This document shows, piece after piece, positions 34,096 through 42,469 of a stretch of DNA of 47,400 nt. How positions within the stretch are numbered: the first letter of the stretch is position 1; the number at the start of each line of letters is the position of its first letter. The stretch spans positions 1 to 47,400 of the forward strand of contig MWFF01000102.1 in the NCBI GenBank assembly GCA_002071485.1. Direction: 5' to 3'. The notes beneath the pieces are model-generated. The model was given only the letters and a program-made list of their open reading frames with translations. It had not been told where the DNA came from and searched no databases. Position numbers and translations under genes: made by a program. The stretch comes from Verrucomicrobia bacterium ADurb.Bin006. Its GTDB lineage: Bacteria; Verrucomicrobiota; Verrucomicrobiia; Limisphaerales; J093.

Positions 34096-34797
34096 TTAGC
34101 GTTTCGAGTTCTGACCGTAGTACGCTCCGGGGCCATGTTTCCGGAGAAAATGTTTGTCGAGCAGGGCGGGCGCAATCGGGCGGACCTTCGGATTCAGGCG
34201 CAGCGTCTGGCTGGCGAGGCGGGCGACGTACTCGAGGACCACGGCGTTGTGGACTGCATCCCGTGCGTCGGCGCCCCACGCGAACGGGCCATGGCTGGCC
34301 ACCAGTACAGCCGGAGAGTGGCGGGGGTCCAGGTGACGGAAGGTTTCGACGATGACGCGTCCAGTGTTGGCTTCGTAGTCGGTTTTGATTTCCGACGGTT
34401 TGAGCAGTCGTGTGCAGGGGATCTCTCCATGCCAATCATCCGCCTGCGTGGTGCCCCAGCAGGGAATCGGCATGCGCGCCTGGGCCCAGGCGGTGGCGTA
34501 GAGACTGTGGGTGTGGACGATCCCGCCGATCTGCCGGAACGCGCGGTACAGGACCAGGTGCGTTGGGGTGTCGGAGCTGGGCTTGAGTTTGCCCTCGACG
34601 ACGTCGCCGGTCTCGAGAGACATCACCACCATGTCGTTTGGCCGCATGTCGGCGTACGGCACACCGGATGGCTTGATGACGACCAGGGCGCGGTCGCGAT
34701 CAATGCCGCTCACGTTGCCCCAGGTCTGGATCACGAGGCCGGCGTCCACTAAATCGACATTGGCGCGGCAAACGATTTCTTTCAGTCGATCGAGCAT
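34096..34797 (-). CDS. araD: L-ribulose-5-phosphate 4-epimerase
   Basis: 233 residues, matching the usual 231. Class II aldolase/adducin fold with TWGNVSGIDRDRALVVIKPS, the zinc motif GGIVHTHSLYATAWAQA (two His), a catalytic-region CWGTTQADDWHGEIPCT and the third zinc His in VASHGPFAWGADARDAVHNA. The C-terminus KHGPGAYYGQ is characteristic of AraD. It converts L-ribulose 5-phosphate to D-xylulose 5-phosphate, feeding the pentose phosphate pathway. It is the second enzyme gene of the operon after araB. UlaF/SgbE-type paralogues share the fold; the AraB neighbour favours AraD. Confidence 0.94.
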   Translation of the reverse strand: MLDRLKEIVCRANVDLVDAGLVIQTWGNVSGIDRDRALVVIKPSGVPYADMRPNDMVVMSLETGDVVEGKLKPSSDTPTHLVLYRAFRQIGGIVHTHSLYATAWAQARMPIPCWGTTQADDWHGEIPCTRLLKPSEIKTDYEANTGRVIVETFRHLDPRHSPAVLVASHGPFAWGADARDAVHNAVVLEYVARLASQTLRLNPKVRPIAPALLDKHFLRKHGPGAYYGQNSKR

Positions 34798-34908
34798 ATA
34801 ATCCTGTAAGTCTCTTCCTCGTACGGCAGTTCAATGCCGTGGCTTTTACGCCTCTTTCGTGTCTTCCGCGTGTTCGGTGGTCAGCAACAATGACTGTGGT
34901 CCGGACAA

Positions 34909-36585
34909 TTACTGCCGCGCCTGGCCGCGTATTTCGATCAGTTGTTTCATCACGCGATGGAGGTTTCCCGTCCAGGACGTCGTTCCGAACGCGTCGTGGA
35001 GTTGGCGATAGAGCGCGTAGAGGGCCTTATAAGTCTGGTGGTTTCTGGCCTTGGGTTTGTAGACACGCGGTTTGAGACCGGTCATCGCCTTCTGGGCGGT
35101 GGCGTAATCCGGGTGGGCGCCGCCGACGACGGCGCCGGCGATGGCAGCGCCCAGGGCGCACGTTTGTCCGGAGCGGCTCACCTTCATCGGGCGGCCTGTG
35201 ACGTCCGCGTAAATCTGCATGACCAGCGGGTTCTTCTCGGCAATCCCGCCGCAGTTCACGATCTGGTCCACTTTGACCCCGTATTCCTCGAACCGATTGA
35301 TGATTGTGAGGGCGCCGAATGCCGTCGCCTCGATCAAGGCGCGGTAGATTTCAGCCGGCGTAGTGTAAAGCGTTTGGCCGAGCAAGAGTCCCGTGAGGCG
35401 CTGATCGACCAGCACCGTGCGGTTGCCGTTATTCCAGTCGAGCGCGAGCAGGCCGCTTTCACCGGGCGCGAGCTTGGCGGCTGCGGTCGAGAGGGCCTCG
35501 TGCGAGCCGAGCTTCGCGCCGCCGGGTTGGAGATAATTGACGAACCAGTTGAAGATGTCGCCCACGGCCGACTGTCCCGCTTCGAGCCCGAAGTAGCCGG
35601 GCAGGATGCTGCCGTTGACGATGCCGCAGAGCCCGGGCACGTCCGCCAGACTCTGGCCGACGGGCACGACCATCATGTCGCAGGTGCTGGTGCCGATGAT
35701 CTTGACCAGAGTGCCCGGAGCGATGCCCGAGCCGACGCCGCCCAGATGGGCGTCGAAGGCGCCGACAGCCACGGGGATGCCTGCGGGCAGCCCGGTGCGC
35801 GCCGCCCAGGCTGGCGTGAGGCCGCCCACCGCCCGGTCGATCGTGTGAGCTTTGGGGCGGAGCCGTGCGCGCAGTTCGCCCAGTTTGGGTTCGAGTTGGC
35901 CCAGGAATTCGGCGTCGGGGTAACCGTCCCAATCGTCGTTGTACATGGCCTTGTGACCGGCGGCGCAGACGCCCACCGTGAGCTTGTCCGGGGCCTCCGT
36001 CCCGGTGAGCATCGCTGGAACCCAGTCGGCGCACTCGACCCAGGTGTGCGCTGCATCGAACACGGCGGGGGCGGTCCGCAGGCAGCGAAGAATCTTGCTG
36101 AAGAACCATTCGCTCGAGTAGGTGCCGCCGCACTTGGCCAGGTACTGGGGGCGGATGCTGGCAGCCAGCCGGGTGATCTCGGCGGCCTCGGCGACGCCCG
36201 TGTGGTCCTTCCAGAGCCAGGCCATCGCGTCCGGGTTCTTCGCGAACTTCTTCTGCAAGGCCAGCGGCTGGCCGTTGGCATCAACTGGAAGAGGCGTGCT
36301 GCCGGTTGTGTCGACCCCGATGCCGACGATTTGGCTGGGGGTGAATCCGCGCGCCACTCTCCGGGCCTCAGCCAGAGCCTTCTTGATTGTGACTTCAGCG
36401 CCTCTGATGTAGTCGATCGGGTGTTGACGGGCCAGATTCGGATCGCGTCCGAGGATGACCCCTGCGTTGCCGTGTTCGTAGCCCCAGACGGCAGTGGCGA
36501 GTTCGTTGCCATTGGCGGTGTTGACGATCAGGGCGCGCACCGAGTTGGTGCCATAGTCCAGTCCGATGGTGTATTGGGTGCTCAT
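34909..36585 (-). CDS. araB: Ribulokinase
   Basis: 558 residues, close to typical AraB (about 560). FGGY-family kinase: the N-terminal phosphate motif is YTIGLDYGTNSVRALIV. Next come VGIGVDTTGSTPLPVD, PDAMAWLWKDHTGVAEAAEI, YSSEWFFSKILRCL, and the second-domain signature VGAFDAHLGGVGSGIAPGTL with the catalytic Asp. IIGTSTCDMMVV and GIAEKNPLVMQIYADVTGRP close the ATP site. It phosphorylates L-ribulose at O5. ATG 36585 is 40 bp after the ROK regulator stop. No araA isomerase is in the window, so the first step must be encoded elsewhere. Confidence 0.95.
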   Translation of the reverse strand: MSTQYTIGLDYGTNSVRALIVNTANGNELATAVWGYEHGNAGVILGRDPNLARQHPIDYIRGAEVTIKKALAEARRVARGFTPSQIVGIGVDTTGSTPLPVDANGQPLALQKKFAKNPDAMAWLWKDHTGVAEAAEITRLAASIRPQYLAKCGGTYSSEWFFSKILRCLRTAPAVFDAAHTWVECADWVPAMLTGTEAPDKLTVGVCAAGHKAMYNDDWDGYPDAEFLGQLEPKLGELRARLRPKAHTIDRAVGGLTPAWAARTGLPAGIPVAVGAFDAHLGGVGSGIAPGTLVKIIGTSTCDMMVVPVGQSLADVPGLCGIVNGSILPGYFGLEAGQSAVGDIFNWFVNYLQPGGAKLGSHEALSTAAAKLAPGESGLLALDWNNGNRTVLVDQRLTGLLLGQTLYTTPAEIYRALIEATAFGALTIINRFEEYGVKVDQIVNCGGIAEKNPLVMQIYADVTGRPMKVSRSGQTCALGAAIAGAVVGGAHPDYATAQKAMTGLKPRVYKPKARNHQTYKALYALYRQLHDAFGTTSWTGNLHRVMKQLIEIRGQARQ

Positions 36586-36625
36586 GGAATGTAGAGAGGG
36601 TCGGGGGAGTGGATTGAAGACAGGT

Positions 36626-37852
36626 TCATGAGTTTGCGGCGACAGAGTGTTTGGGCGTCGAATGGCCAGGGTGTCGGTCGCATGCGGACGACGAAGCGAC
36701 ACCGCGGGCCGCCGGATCGCGGTTGCTCATCGGTACGACGAGACGGTCGATCCCGGCCGCGACGAGACCCGCCGTGCGGTGGCGAGGCGCTGTCTCGATA
36801 TCGATCTGGCCGAACCGCGCGTAGATGGACCCCCTGCGGATGGCGGAGGACAGGTGGGCCATGACCGCTGTTGGGAGGTCGGGCAGGCTGCCGGTCACGA
36901 CCACGGTGCGGACACCGAGGACATTGAGCGCGCCGGCGATGACCACGGAGGTCGCATCGAGCGTCGTGGCCAACCAGGGCTCGACGCCGCGAATGGCCAG
37001 TGTCTCGATCATGAATTCCCAGGTCGGAACGAGGCCGCCGTGGGCGGCGGCGAAGCTCTGGAGCAGCCCGCGGGTCGACACGAGCGTTTCCAGGCATCCC
37101 AGGGCTCCGCAACCGCACGGTCGTTTATTGCCCAGCACGGGGACATGGCCAAGTTCGGCGCAGATGGGGAGAAGATTGTCGTAGAGCTGTCCGCTGACGA
37201 CCAGCGATGCGCCCACGCTTTCACCGAAATCCACGAGGAGAAAGTCCCGGGCCCGCGGGTGCAAGTGCTGGTATCCCAGGGCCAGGGCTCGCTCCTCCTG
37301 GACGAGGACGACGGGAACGGCCCAGACCTCCTGCACCAGGCGGCATAAGTCGACCTTCTCCGTCCAATGCAGATTGGGCGAGAAGAGCACTCGGCCAGCC
37401 AGGTCGTCCACGATCCCCGGCACGCTGACCAGAACGCCCCAGTAGGCGGCCGAGGGCAGGCGCGAGGCAATTGCTTTGAGGCGGTGGGCCCAGAGCTCCG
37501 CCGAGCCGGGGGTCTTGAACCGGTGCTGCCAATTGTCCGAAAAGCTCACGCCCAGGCAGAGGGTGCTGACGCATGTTTCGGACACGCCCAGTTGAAGCGC
37601 CACGAAGCGCGGCACCGTGCGGTTGAGTCGCAGGAGCCGACCGGGACGCCCGAGCTTGACCCGGCCTTTGGACGAAGCGGGTGCCGGCTCCGCTCCATCG
37701 ATCTCCTCGAGCACACCCAACTCGAGTAATTCCTCGGCGATTTTTCCCGCGGTGGGTTGGCTCATGCCGAGCGACTTGGCGAGATCGGCCCGGGACGCCA
37801 CACCAAGATGCTGCAGTCGCGTCAACAACGCGCGACGGTTCAGACGACCCAT
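36626..37852 (-). CDS. ROK-family transcriptional regulator of the arabinose operon
   Basis: 408 residues. The N-terminal winged helix-turn-helix (about 5-60) reads NRRALLTRLQHLGVASRADL then AKSLGMSQPTAGKIAEELLE. The ROK sugar-kinase-like domain has VDFGESVGASLVVSGQLYDN, ELGHVPV and the zinc motif CGCGALGCLETLVSTRG. The catalytic Asp region of true kinases is poorly matched, as is normal for regulators. ATG 37852 begins right before the HTH; longer starts add Pro/Arg-rich non-coding-like residues. It is first in the run ROK-araB-araD-symporter and probably senses the pentose or its phosphate. A palindromic site lies 25 bp upstream, consistent with autoregulation. Confidence 0.88.
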   Translation of the reverse strand: MGRLNRRALLTRLQHLGVASRADLAKSLGMSQPTAGKIAEELLELGVLEEIDGAEPAPASSKGRVKLGRPGRLLRLNRTVPRFVALQLGVSETCVSTLCLGVSFSDNWQHRFKTPGSAELWAHRLKAIASRLPSAAYWGVLVSVPGIVDDLAGRVLFSPNLHWTEKVDLCRLVQEVWAVPVVLVQEERALALGYQHLHPRARDFLLVDFGESVGASLVVSGQLYDNLLPICAELGHVPVLGNKRPCGCGALGCLETLVSTRGLLQSFAAAHGGLVPTWEFMIETLAIRGVEPWLATTLDATSVVIAGALNVLGVRTVVVTGSLPDLPTAVMAHLSSAIRRGSIYARFGQIDIETAPRHRTAGLVAAGIDRLVVPMSNRDPAARGVASSSACDRHPGHSTPKHSVAANS

Positions 37853-37876
37853 CTTGGCCGGAACGACAACCACAAT

Positions 37877-37888
37877 ACTTAATAAAGT
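37877..37888. promoter_or_regulatory. Candidate operator upstream of the ROK regulator
   Basis: The sequence ACTTAATAAAGT is a dyad with 4-bp arms (ACTT/AAGT) around an AT-rich centre, in an AT-rich patch that stands out in a GC-rich region. ROK regulators bind AT-rich palindromes. It lies just before the regulator start, which may also be the operon promoter. No second copy was seen before araB or araD. Confidence 0.4.
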
Positions 37889-38119
37889 TACGAAAGGGGA
37901 AAGCGAGCGCGCTCGGTTTGTCAAGCGGAATGGCCCCAACCCCCATGTTTCACACCCCGTCGGTGCACAGATGGTCAGACTTCGCAAGGGGACTGCTGTG
38001 CGGGTTGGAAGAGCCAGGAGATTGGGCAGCGGCTGCTTCGCAACTTCGTCGGTTGGGCCGACCACTCAGGGCGGTGAGGTGACTCGGTCTTACGCTCGAT
38101 GCCTTGTTGGGGCGCGGCT

Positions 38120-39901
38120 TTATGCGGCTGTCGTGTCGAGAGTCCGGAGTTCGGTCGAGATGTCCATCCGTTCGAACCAGTCGCCGAGCATTCGCAGCGC
38201 GGCGTAGGCCTCGAACGCCATGAGGACCAGGGCCGCCAGGGCGCCGATGGGCAACACGACGGTCCAGGAAGCCCAAAGCGGCCCGACGATAAAGAACAAC
38301 GCGGCGAATGCGCCGGCTGGCAACACCAGGGCCAGTCCCAGAGCCGTGATTTGGGCGATCATCACGAGGATGCTGCGTCCCATCGCCTCGAATCCGCGGG
38401 CCTGTCCGGGGCCGACCCGCGCCCAGCCAGGGAACAGGAGGATGGCGGCGTTGTGGATCAGGAGCGAGATCATGTTGAGGCCAGGGGCCGCGATGGCGAG
38501 TGCAATCCCGATGGCAAGTCGCTCTGAGAGCGATGGCCCGTGGCTCGCCTCGAAGTCGGGGAAGAACGCCACGCCCCAGGCCAGGCAGAGGCACTGGACG
38601 GCGGTGAGCACGGCGACCGGGGCAAGGACCTCGCCGAGCACCAGGTGCCAGCCGCGCAGCGGGTAAGTCTTGAGCGTATCGATCATGGCGAGGTCCTGCC
38701 GGAGGTCCATCGTCAGTATCTGGGGCACGACCAGGAACAGCATTGGGACCAGCGCCACCGGGAGCAAGCCGACGATCTTCAGGCCGACGGACTGGGGCAT
38801 GAACTGTTTCATGAACATCGTTCCAACCACCGCCATCGCCGCCATTGCCACCCAGAACCGGGGCGTGAACGCCATTCCCATCGAGATCAGGTTCTTCCAG
38901 AGCAGAGCAATTGGGCGGCAGCCCAGAGGCGCCAGGTGGAACGGCGCCCCTCGCCTCTTCACACGGGCCGCGGTCTGCCAGTGCCCTGACCGGAGTGACG
39001 CCAGGGCTTTTGCCCTGGCCCGGGCCTGTTCGATGGTCGCTTCCTCGAAGGCGACTTGGGATCGCATGACCCAGACGTAGAGGACCGCGACCAATCCCGC
39101 CGCGGGCGGAAGAGCAAGCGCAAAGCTGCCGGCTGAACTCGCGAGCATCGGGCGGAGGATGCAGCGCGGGAGGAGCAACAGCCAGAACCACGGTCCGCTT
39201 CGGGCGGTGTGTTCGAGGTAGCCGGCCAATCGGGACAGATCGGCCAAATCCTCGGAGGTCGGCGCGGTGAGGCTCAGCCTGGCCCAGGTCCAGAATGCGA
39301 CCGCCAGCAGGGCCAGCACGCCGAGCACCAGCAGGCGGCGTCGCGCCGAAGTGACGCCCCTATCCATCAGGCGCGTCCGCGTAAAGGCGGCGCCGAGCCG
39401 ATGGAGTTCGAGAGTCGCGAGGATGAGCCACCAGCCCATCCAGTGCATCCAAGCCTGACCTCCCTGAAGCAGCCGTCCGGAGAAGAGCGTCATGATGAAC
39501 GATCCGAAGAGCAGCGGAATCTGGGATCGCGCGATGCGGTAGTGTATGAGCCCGGTGCGGCTGATGGGCGCCGGGAACAGAAAGGCGATTTCGGCCTCGG
39601 TGAAGTCCAGGGAGGCTCGCTTCGTCGGAAACAGCCACGCCGCCGCCGCCACGGTGACCAACATCAGGGCCGCGCCGACCTCGATCAGCGTGGCCCACTC
39701 GGGCCCAAGACCGGCGAGTTGCGGACTCTGCGTTCCCGTCGATCGGTTGTTCGAGAGCAATCCGCGGATGAGGAAGAAGTAGACGTAGGCAGCTCCGGCG
39801 ATGGTGCCGGCCAGGTACTTGGGCTGGCGCAGCCTGCGAATCTGGACCCGGACCCGATTCCAGAACAGGCGCGTCTGAAGAAAGACGAGTGCTGTGAACA
39901 T
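38120..39901 (-). CDS. ABC transporter permease (large exporter type)
   Basis: 593 residues with about 12 or more membrane segments: IEVGAALMLVTVAAAAWLF, WWLILATLELHRL, LLVLGVLALLAVAFW, FWVAMAAMAVVGTMF, VGLLPVALVPMLFLVVPQIL, and several at the end (LALVLPAGAFAALFFIVGPL). The layout resembles the large putative ABC-exporter permeases with two repeated halves. It follows its ATPase gene by 67 bp on the same strand. ATG 39901 (MFTALVFLQTRLFWNR) is chosen because earlier in-frame codons run into the ATPase gene end. Substrate unknown. A cytosolic basic loop lies near residues 300-340. Confidence 0.8.
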   Translation of the reverse strand: MFTALVFLQTRLFWNRVRVQIRRLRQPKYLAGTIAGAAYVYFFLIRGLLSNNRSTGTQSPQLAGLGPEWATLIEVGAALMLVTVAAAAWLFPTKRASLDFTEAEIAFLFPAPISRTGLIHYRIARSQIPLLFGSFIMTLFSGRLLQGGQAWMHWMGWWLILATLELHRLGAAFTRTRLMDRGVTSARRRLLVLGVLALLAVAFWTWARLSLTAPTSEDLADLSRLAGYLEHTARSGPWFWLLLLPRCILRPMLASSAGSFALALPPAAGLVAVLYVWVMRSQVAFEEATIEQARARAKALASLRSGHWQTAARVKRRGAPFHLAPLGCRPIALLWKNLISMGMAFTPRFWVAMAAMAVVGTMFMKQFMPQSVGLKIVGLLPVALVPMLFLVVPQILTMDLRQDLAMIDTLKTYPLRGWHLVLGEVLAPVAVLTAVQCLCLAWGVAFFPDFEASHGPSLSERLAIGIALAIAAPGLNMISLLIHNAAILLFPGWARVGPGQARGFEAMGRSILVMIAQITALGLALVLPAGAFAALFFIVGPLWASWTVVLPIGALAALVLMAFEAYAALRMLGDWFERMDISTELRTLDTTAA

Positions 39902-39968
39902 ACTTGAATCACCGCCTCTGCCGCCTGACTCCCCATTGTTACGATTCGCCGTCCGATGGGCCTTGTCC

Positions 39969-40694
39969 TCAACTGCCTCCAGTCGCCCGAAAGAACACAT
40001 CTTCGATGCTGGCATCGGGAGCCGACTCGGCGAACTGGCGGCGGACCTCGTCGATTGTTCCGTAGGCCACGCGTCTGCCCTGTTTGAGGATCATGAGATG
40101 CGTGCAAATCTCGTCAACGAGGTGGAGCAGGTGCGAACTGATCAAGAGCGCCATTCCCTCGCGGGCGCGTTCGAGGATCGTGTCTTTCATGCGGCGGATG
40201 CCGTACGGGTCCAGGCCGGTGAGCGGTTCGTCGAAGAACGCGACTTGGGGGGCATGGAGCAGGCCGCAGGCGATCGCGAGTTTCTGTTTCATGCCGCGCG
40301 ACAATTCGCCAGGCAGGGCGTCGGCCTTGTCGACGATCTCGAGTTCGCGGAGAAGTTCTTCGCCCACGCGCTCGGCGTCGGCCACCTGGTAGAGCCTGGC
40401 CGTGAAATCGAGATGCTGGCGGACTGTGAGATAATCGAACAGGCGGGGTTCATCCGGGAAATAGGCAAGGGCCTGTTTCGCCGCGAGCGGGGCGGTCGCC
40501 AGGTCGTGCCCGGCGATCCGGACCGTGCCTTGGGTGGGAGGCATGACGCCGGCCAGGCAGCGGAGGGTCGTTGTTTTACCGGCTCCGTTCGGACCGACCA
40601 ACCCCAACACCTCGCCTGGGCGCACCACAAAGGATAGGTCGCTGACCGCGGCGAAGTCGCCATACAGTTTCGTGAGACCTTCGACCTCGATCAT
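39969..40694 (-). CDS. ABC transporter ATP-binding protein
   Basis: 241 residues. Walker A is GPNGAGKTTTLRCL, the Q-loop region FPDEPRLFDYLTVRQHL, the signature LSRGMKQKLAIA, Walker B QVAFFDEPLTGLDP, and the H-loop LISSHLLHLVDE. The tail SIEDVFFRATGG is typical of single-domain ATPases of drug/heme/export type. It pairs with the downstream permease. ATG 40694 sits at the natural start (MIEVEGLTKLYGDFAAV). Divergent from plsY across 120 bp that must hold both promoters. Confidence 0.93.
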   Translation of the reverse strand: MIEVEGLTKLYGDFAAVSDLSFVVRPGEVLGLVGPNGAGKTTTLRCLAGVMPPTQGTVRIAGHDLATAPLAAKQALAYFPDEPRLFDYLTVRQHLDFTARLYQVADAERVGEELLRELEIVDKADALPGELSRGMKQKLAIACGLLHAPQVAFFDEPLTGLDPYGIRRMKDTILERAREGMALLISSHLLHLVDEICTHLMILKQGRRVAYGTIDEVRRQFAESAPDASIEDVFFRATGGS

Positions 40695-40814
40695 AGGGAG
40701 TGGTTCGTCACGGGGGTGAAAGCTAGCGGCTTGGCTGGATGGAGTAAAGCCCGTCAAACCCAGCCGGGGCAGAAAGAGAGTGCCTTTGTCTTGCCGCCGC
40801 ACTAGAGTCGACCC

Positions 40815-41462
40815 ATGTCCATTGCATGGCATGTGGCCGTCGCTGTTGCCGGGTACCTGATGGGGTCGGTTCCGACGGGTTACCTCGTGGCGCGCAGTCG
40901 GGATGTGGACATTCGCAAGGCGGGCAGCGGGAACATTGGAGCGACGAATGTCCTGCGGGTGCTGGGCAAGCCGGCGGGCATCCTTGTTCTGGCGATCGAT
41001 GCGCTCAAAGGCGCGCTGGCCTGTTGGCTGCTTCCGGCCGCAGCGATTGCGTTGGCGGGGGCCGAAGCCGCGCCTGAGGTTGAGGGCCTGCGGATTGCGG
41101 CCGGTTTGGCGGCTATTCTCGGCCACAATTACACCTGTTGGCTGCGGTTCAAGGGCGGAAAGGGGATTGCCACATCGGCGGGGGTGCTGCTGGTCTGGAT
41201 GCCTGCGGCTCTTGGCCTGGCGTTGCTGGTCTGGGTTCTGGCCTTTCTCGTGTCCGGCTACGTCTCGTTGGCATCGGTTGTGGCCGCGTTCGCGCTGCCG
41301 TTCATCGTGTGGCTGACCGGGGGCAGCGCGACACTGATCGCCGTGGCGGCCGTGCTCGGCGCCCTGGCGATCTACAAGCACCGCTCGAATATCCAGCGTC
41401 TGCGTGCCGGCACCGAGCATCGCTTCAGGCGGTCGCGCACGAACGGCGCTCCACCCGCATGA
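40815..41462 (+). CDS. plsY: Glycerol-3-phosphate acyltransferase PlsY
   Basis: 215 residues, integral membrane, about seven helices. The three conserved PlsY motifs are present: [11 protein letters not shown] with [19 protein letters not shown] (glycine-rich loop), [20 protein letters not shown], and [19 protein letters not shown] near the C-terminus. It transfers acyl groups from acyl-phosphate to glycerol 3-phosphate, the first step of phospholipid synthesis. The next gene, gpsA, makes its substrate and overlaps it by four bases (ATGA), a well-known pairing. PlsX is not in the window. Confidence 0.96.
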   Translation: MSIAWHVAVAVAGYLMGSVPTGYLVARSRDVDIRKAGSGNIGATNVLRVLGKPAGILVLAIDALKGALACWLLPAAAIALAGAEAAPEVEGLRIAAGLAAILGHNYTCWLRFKGGKGIATSAGVLLVWMPAALGLALLVWVLAFLVSGYVSLASVVAAFALPFIVWLTGGSATLIAVAAVLGALAIYKHRSNIQRLRAGTEHRFRRSRTNGAPPA

Positions 41463-42442
41463 AGATCGCTGTTCTTGGCGTTGGCGCGTGGGGCACCGCG
41501 CTGGCCAATCACTTGGCCGGCGGCGGCAACGAGATCACCGTGTGGGACCACGACACGCCCAATCTCGCGCTGCTTGCGGCCGAAGGCCGGAATGAAAAGT
41601 ATTTGGCTGGTGTGGATTTGCCGCGCGATTGGCGGGTGGAACCGGATCTCGATCGGGCATGGCCGGGCAGCGATCTGGTGCTGCTGGCCGTGCCATCGAG
41701 GGCTTTCCGTGCGGTGAGCCGCCGGCTGGCCTCCTTCAAAGGGGTCGTGTTGAGTGTGACCAAAGGGATCGAATTTGACTCCGGCCTGACCATGAGCGGA
41801 GTGCTTGCCCAGACCGCACCCGGGGCCCGGCGCGCGGTGCTGTCCGGTCCCACGCTGGCCTTTGAAGTGGCTCGCGGTGTTCCGACGGCGGCCGTGGTTG
41901 CCAGCGGCGATCCGTCGGTTGCCGAGCGGGTGCAGGCGTTGTTTCATCGCCCAAGCATGCGGGTCTATACCAGCCGTGATGTGGTCGGCGTCGAGTTGGG
42001 GGGCGCATTGAAGAACGTGATTGCGGTTGCGGCCGGCGTGTGCGACGGGCTGGGATTCGGCGAGAACTCGAAGGCGGCCCTGGTGACACGCGCGATCGTC
42101 GAGATTCGGCGTTTGGGCGTCGCCTGCGGAGCGCAAGCCGACACGTTCGCCGGCTTGAGTGGACTGGGCGATCTCGTGGTGACCTGCTTTTCGCCGCTGA
42201 GTCGGAATCGCGCCCTTGGCGAACGCCTTGGGCGAGGGGAGAGACTCGATGACATTTTGGCGCGTTCGGTTTCGGTCGCCGAAGGTTATCCAACCGCCCG
42301 GGCGGCCTGGCAGCAGGCCCGTCGACACGGTGTCAGCACGCCGATCATCGACGAGGTGTACGCGATGCTTTACGAGGACAAACGGCCTGACCAGGCGGTT
42401 CGGGACATCACGGCCCGAGGCTCGAAACCGGAGGATTGGTAA
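41459..42442 (+). CDS. gpsA: Glycerol-3-phosphate dehydrogenase [NAD(P)+]
   Basis: 327 residues. The N-terminal Rossmann site is [51 protein letters not shown] and the catalytic-lysine segment GGALKNVIAVAAGVCDGLGF with GENSKAALVTRAIVEI follow. The C-terminal FAGLSGLGDLVVTCFSPLSR and VEGYPTA-type region (VAEGYPTARAAWQQA) are all standard. It reduces dihydroxyacetone phosphate to glycerol 3-phosphate for PlsY. The start overlaps the plsY stop, so the two are coupled. Family features are complete. Confidence 0.96.
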   Translation: MKIAVLGVGAWGTALANHLAGGGNEITVWDHDTPNLALLAAEGRNEKYLAGVDLPRDWRVEPDLDRAWPGSDLVLLAVPSRAFRAVSRRLASFKGVVLSVTKGIEFDSGLTMSGVLAQTAPGARRAVLSGPTLAFEVARGVPTAAVVASGDPSVAERVQALFHRPSMRVYTSRDVVGVELGGALKNVIAVAAGVCDGLGFGENSKAALVTRAIVEIRRLGVACGAQADTFAGLSGLGDLVVTCFSPLSRNRALGERLGRGERLDDILARSVSVAEGYPTARAAWQQARRHGVSTPIIDEVYAMLYEDKRPDQAVRDITARGSKPEDW

Positions 42443-42469
42443 TTGGCAGACCGGCGGGAATCCGAGGCT

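Noticed and set aside
37853..38065. Longer N-terminus for the ROK regulator
   Set aside because: The added residues are Pro/Arg/Ser-rich and would place the AT-rich operator-like site inside the gene; the HTH starts right after Met at 37852.
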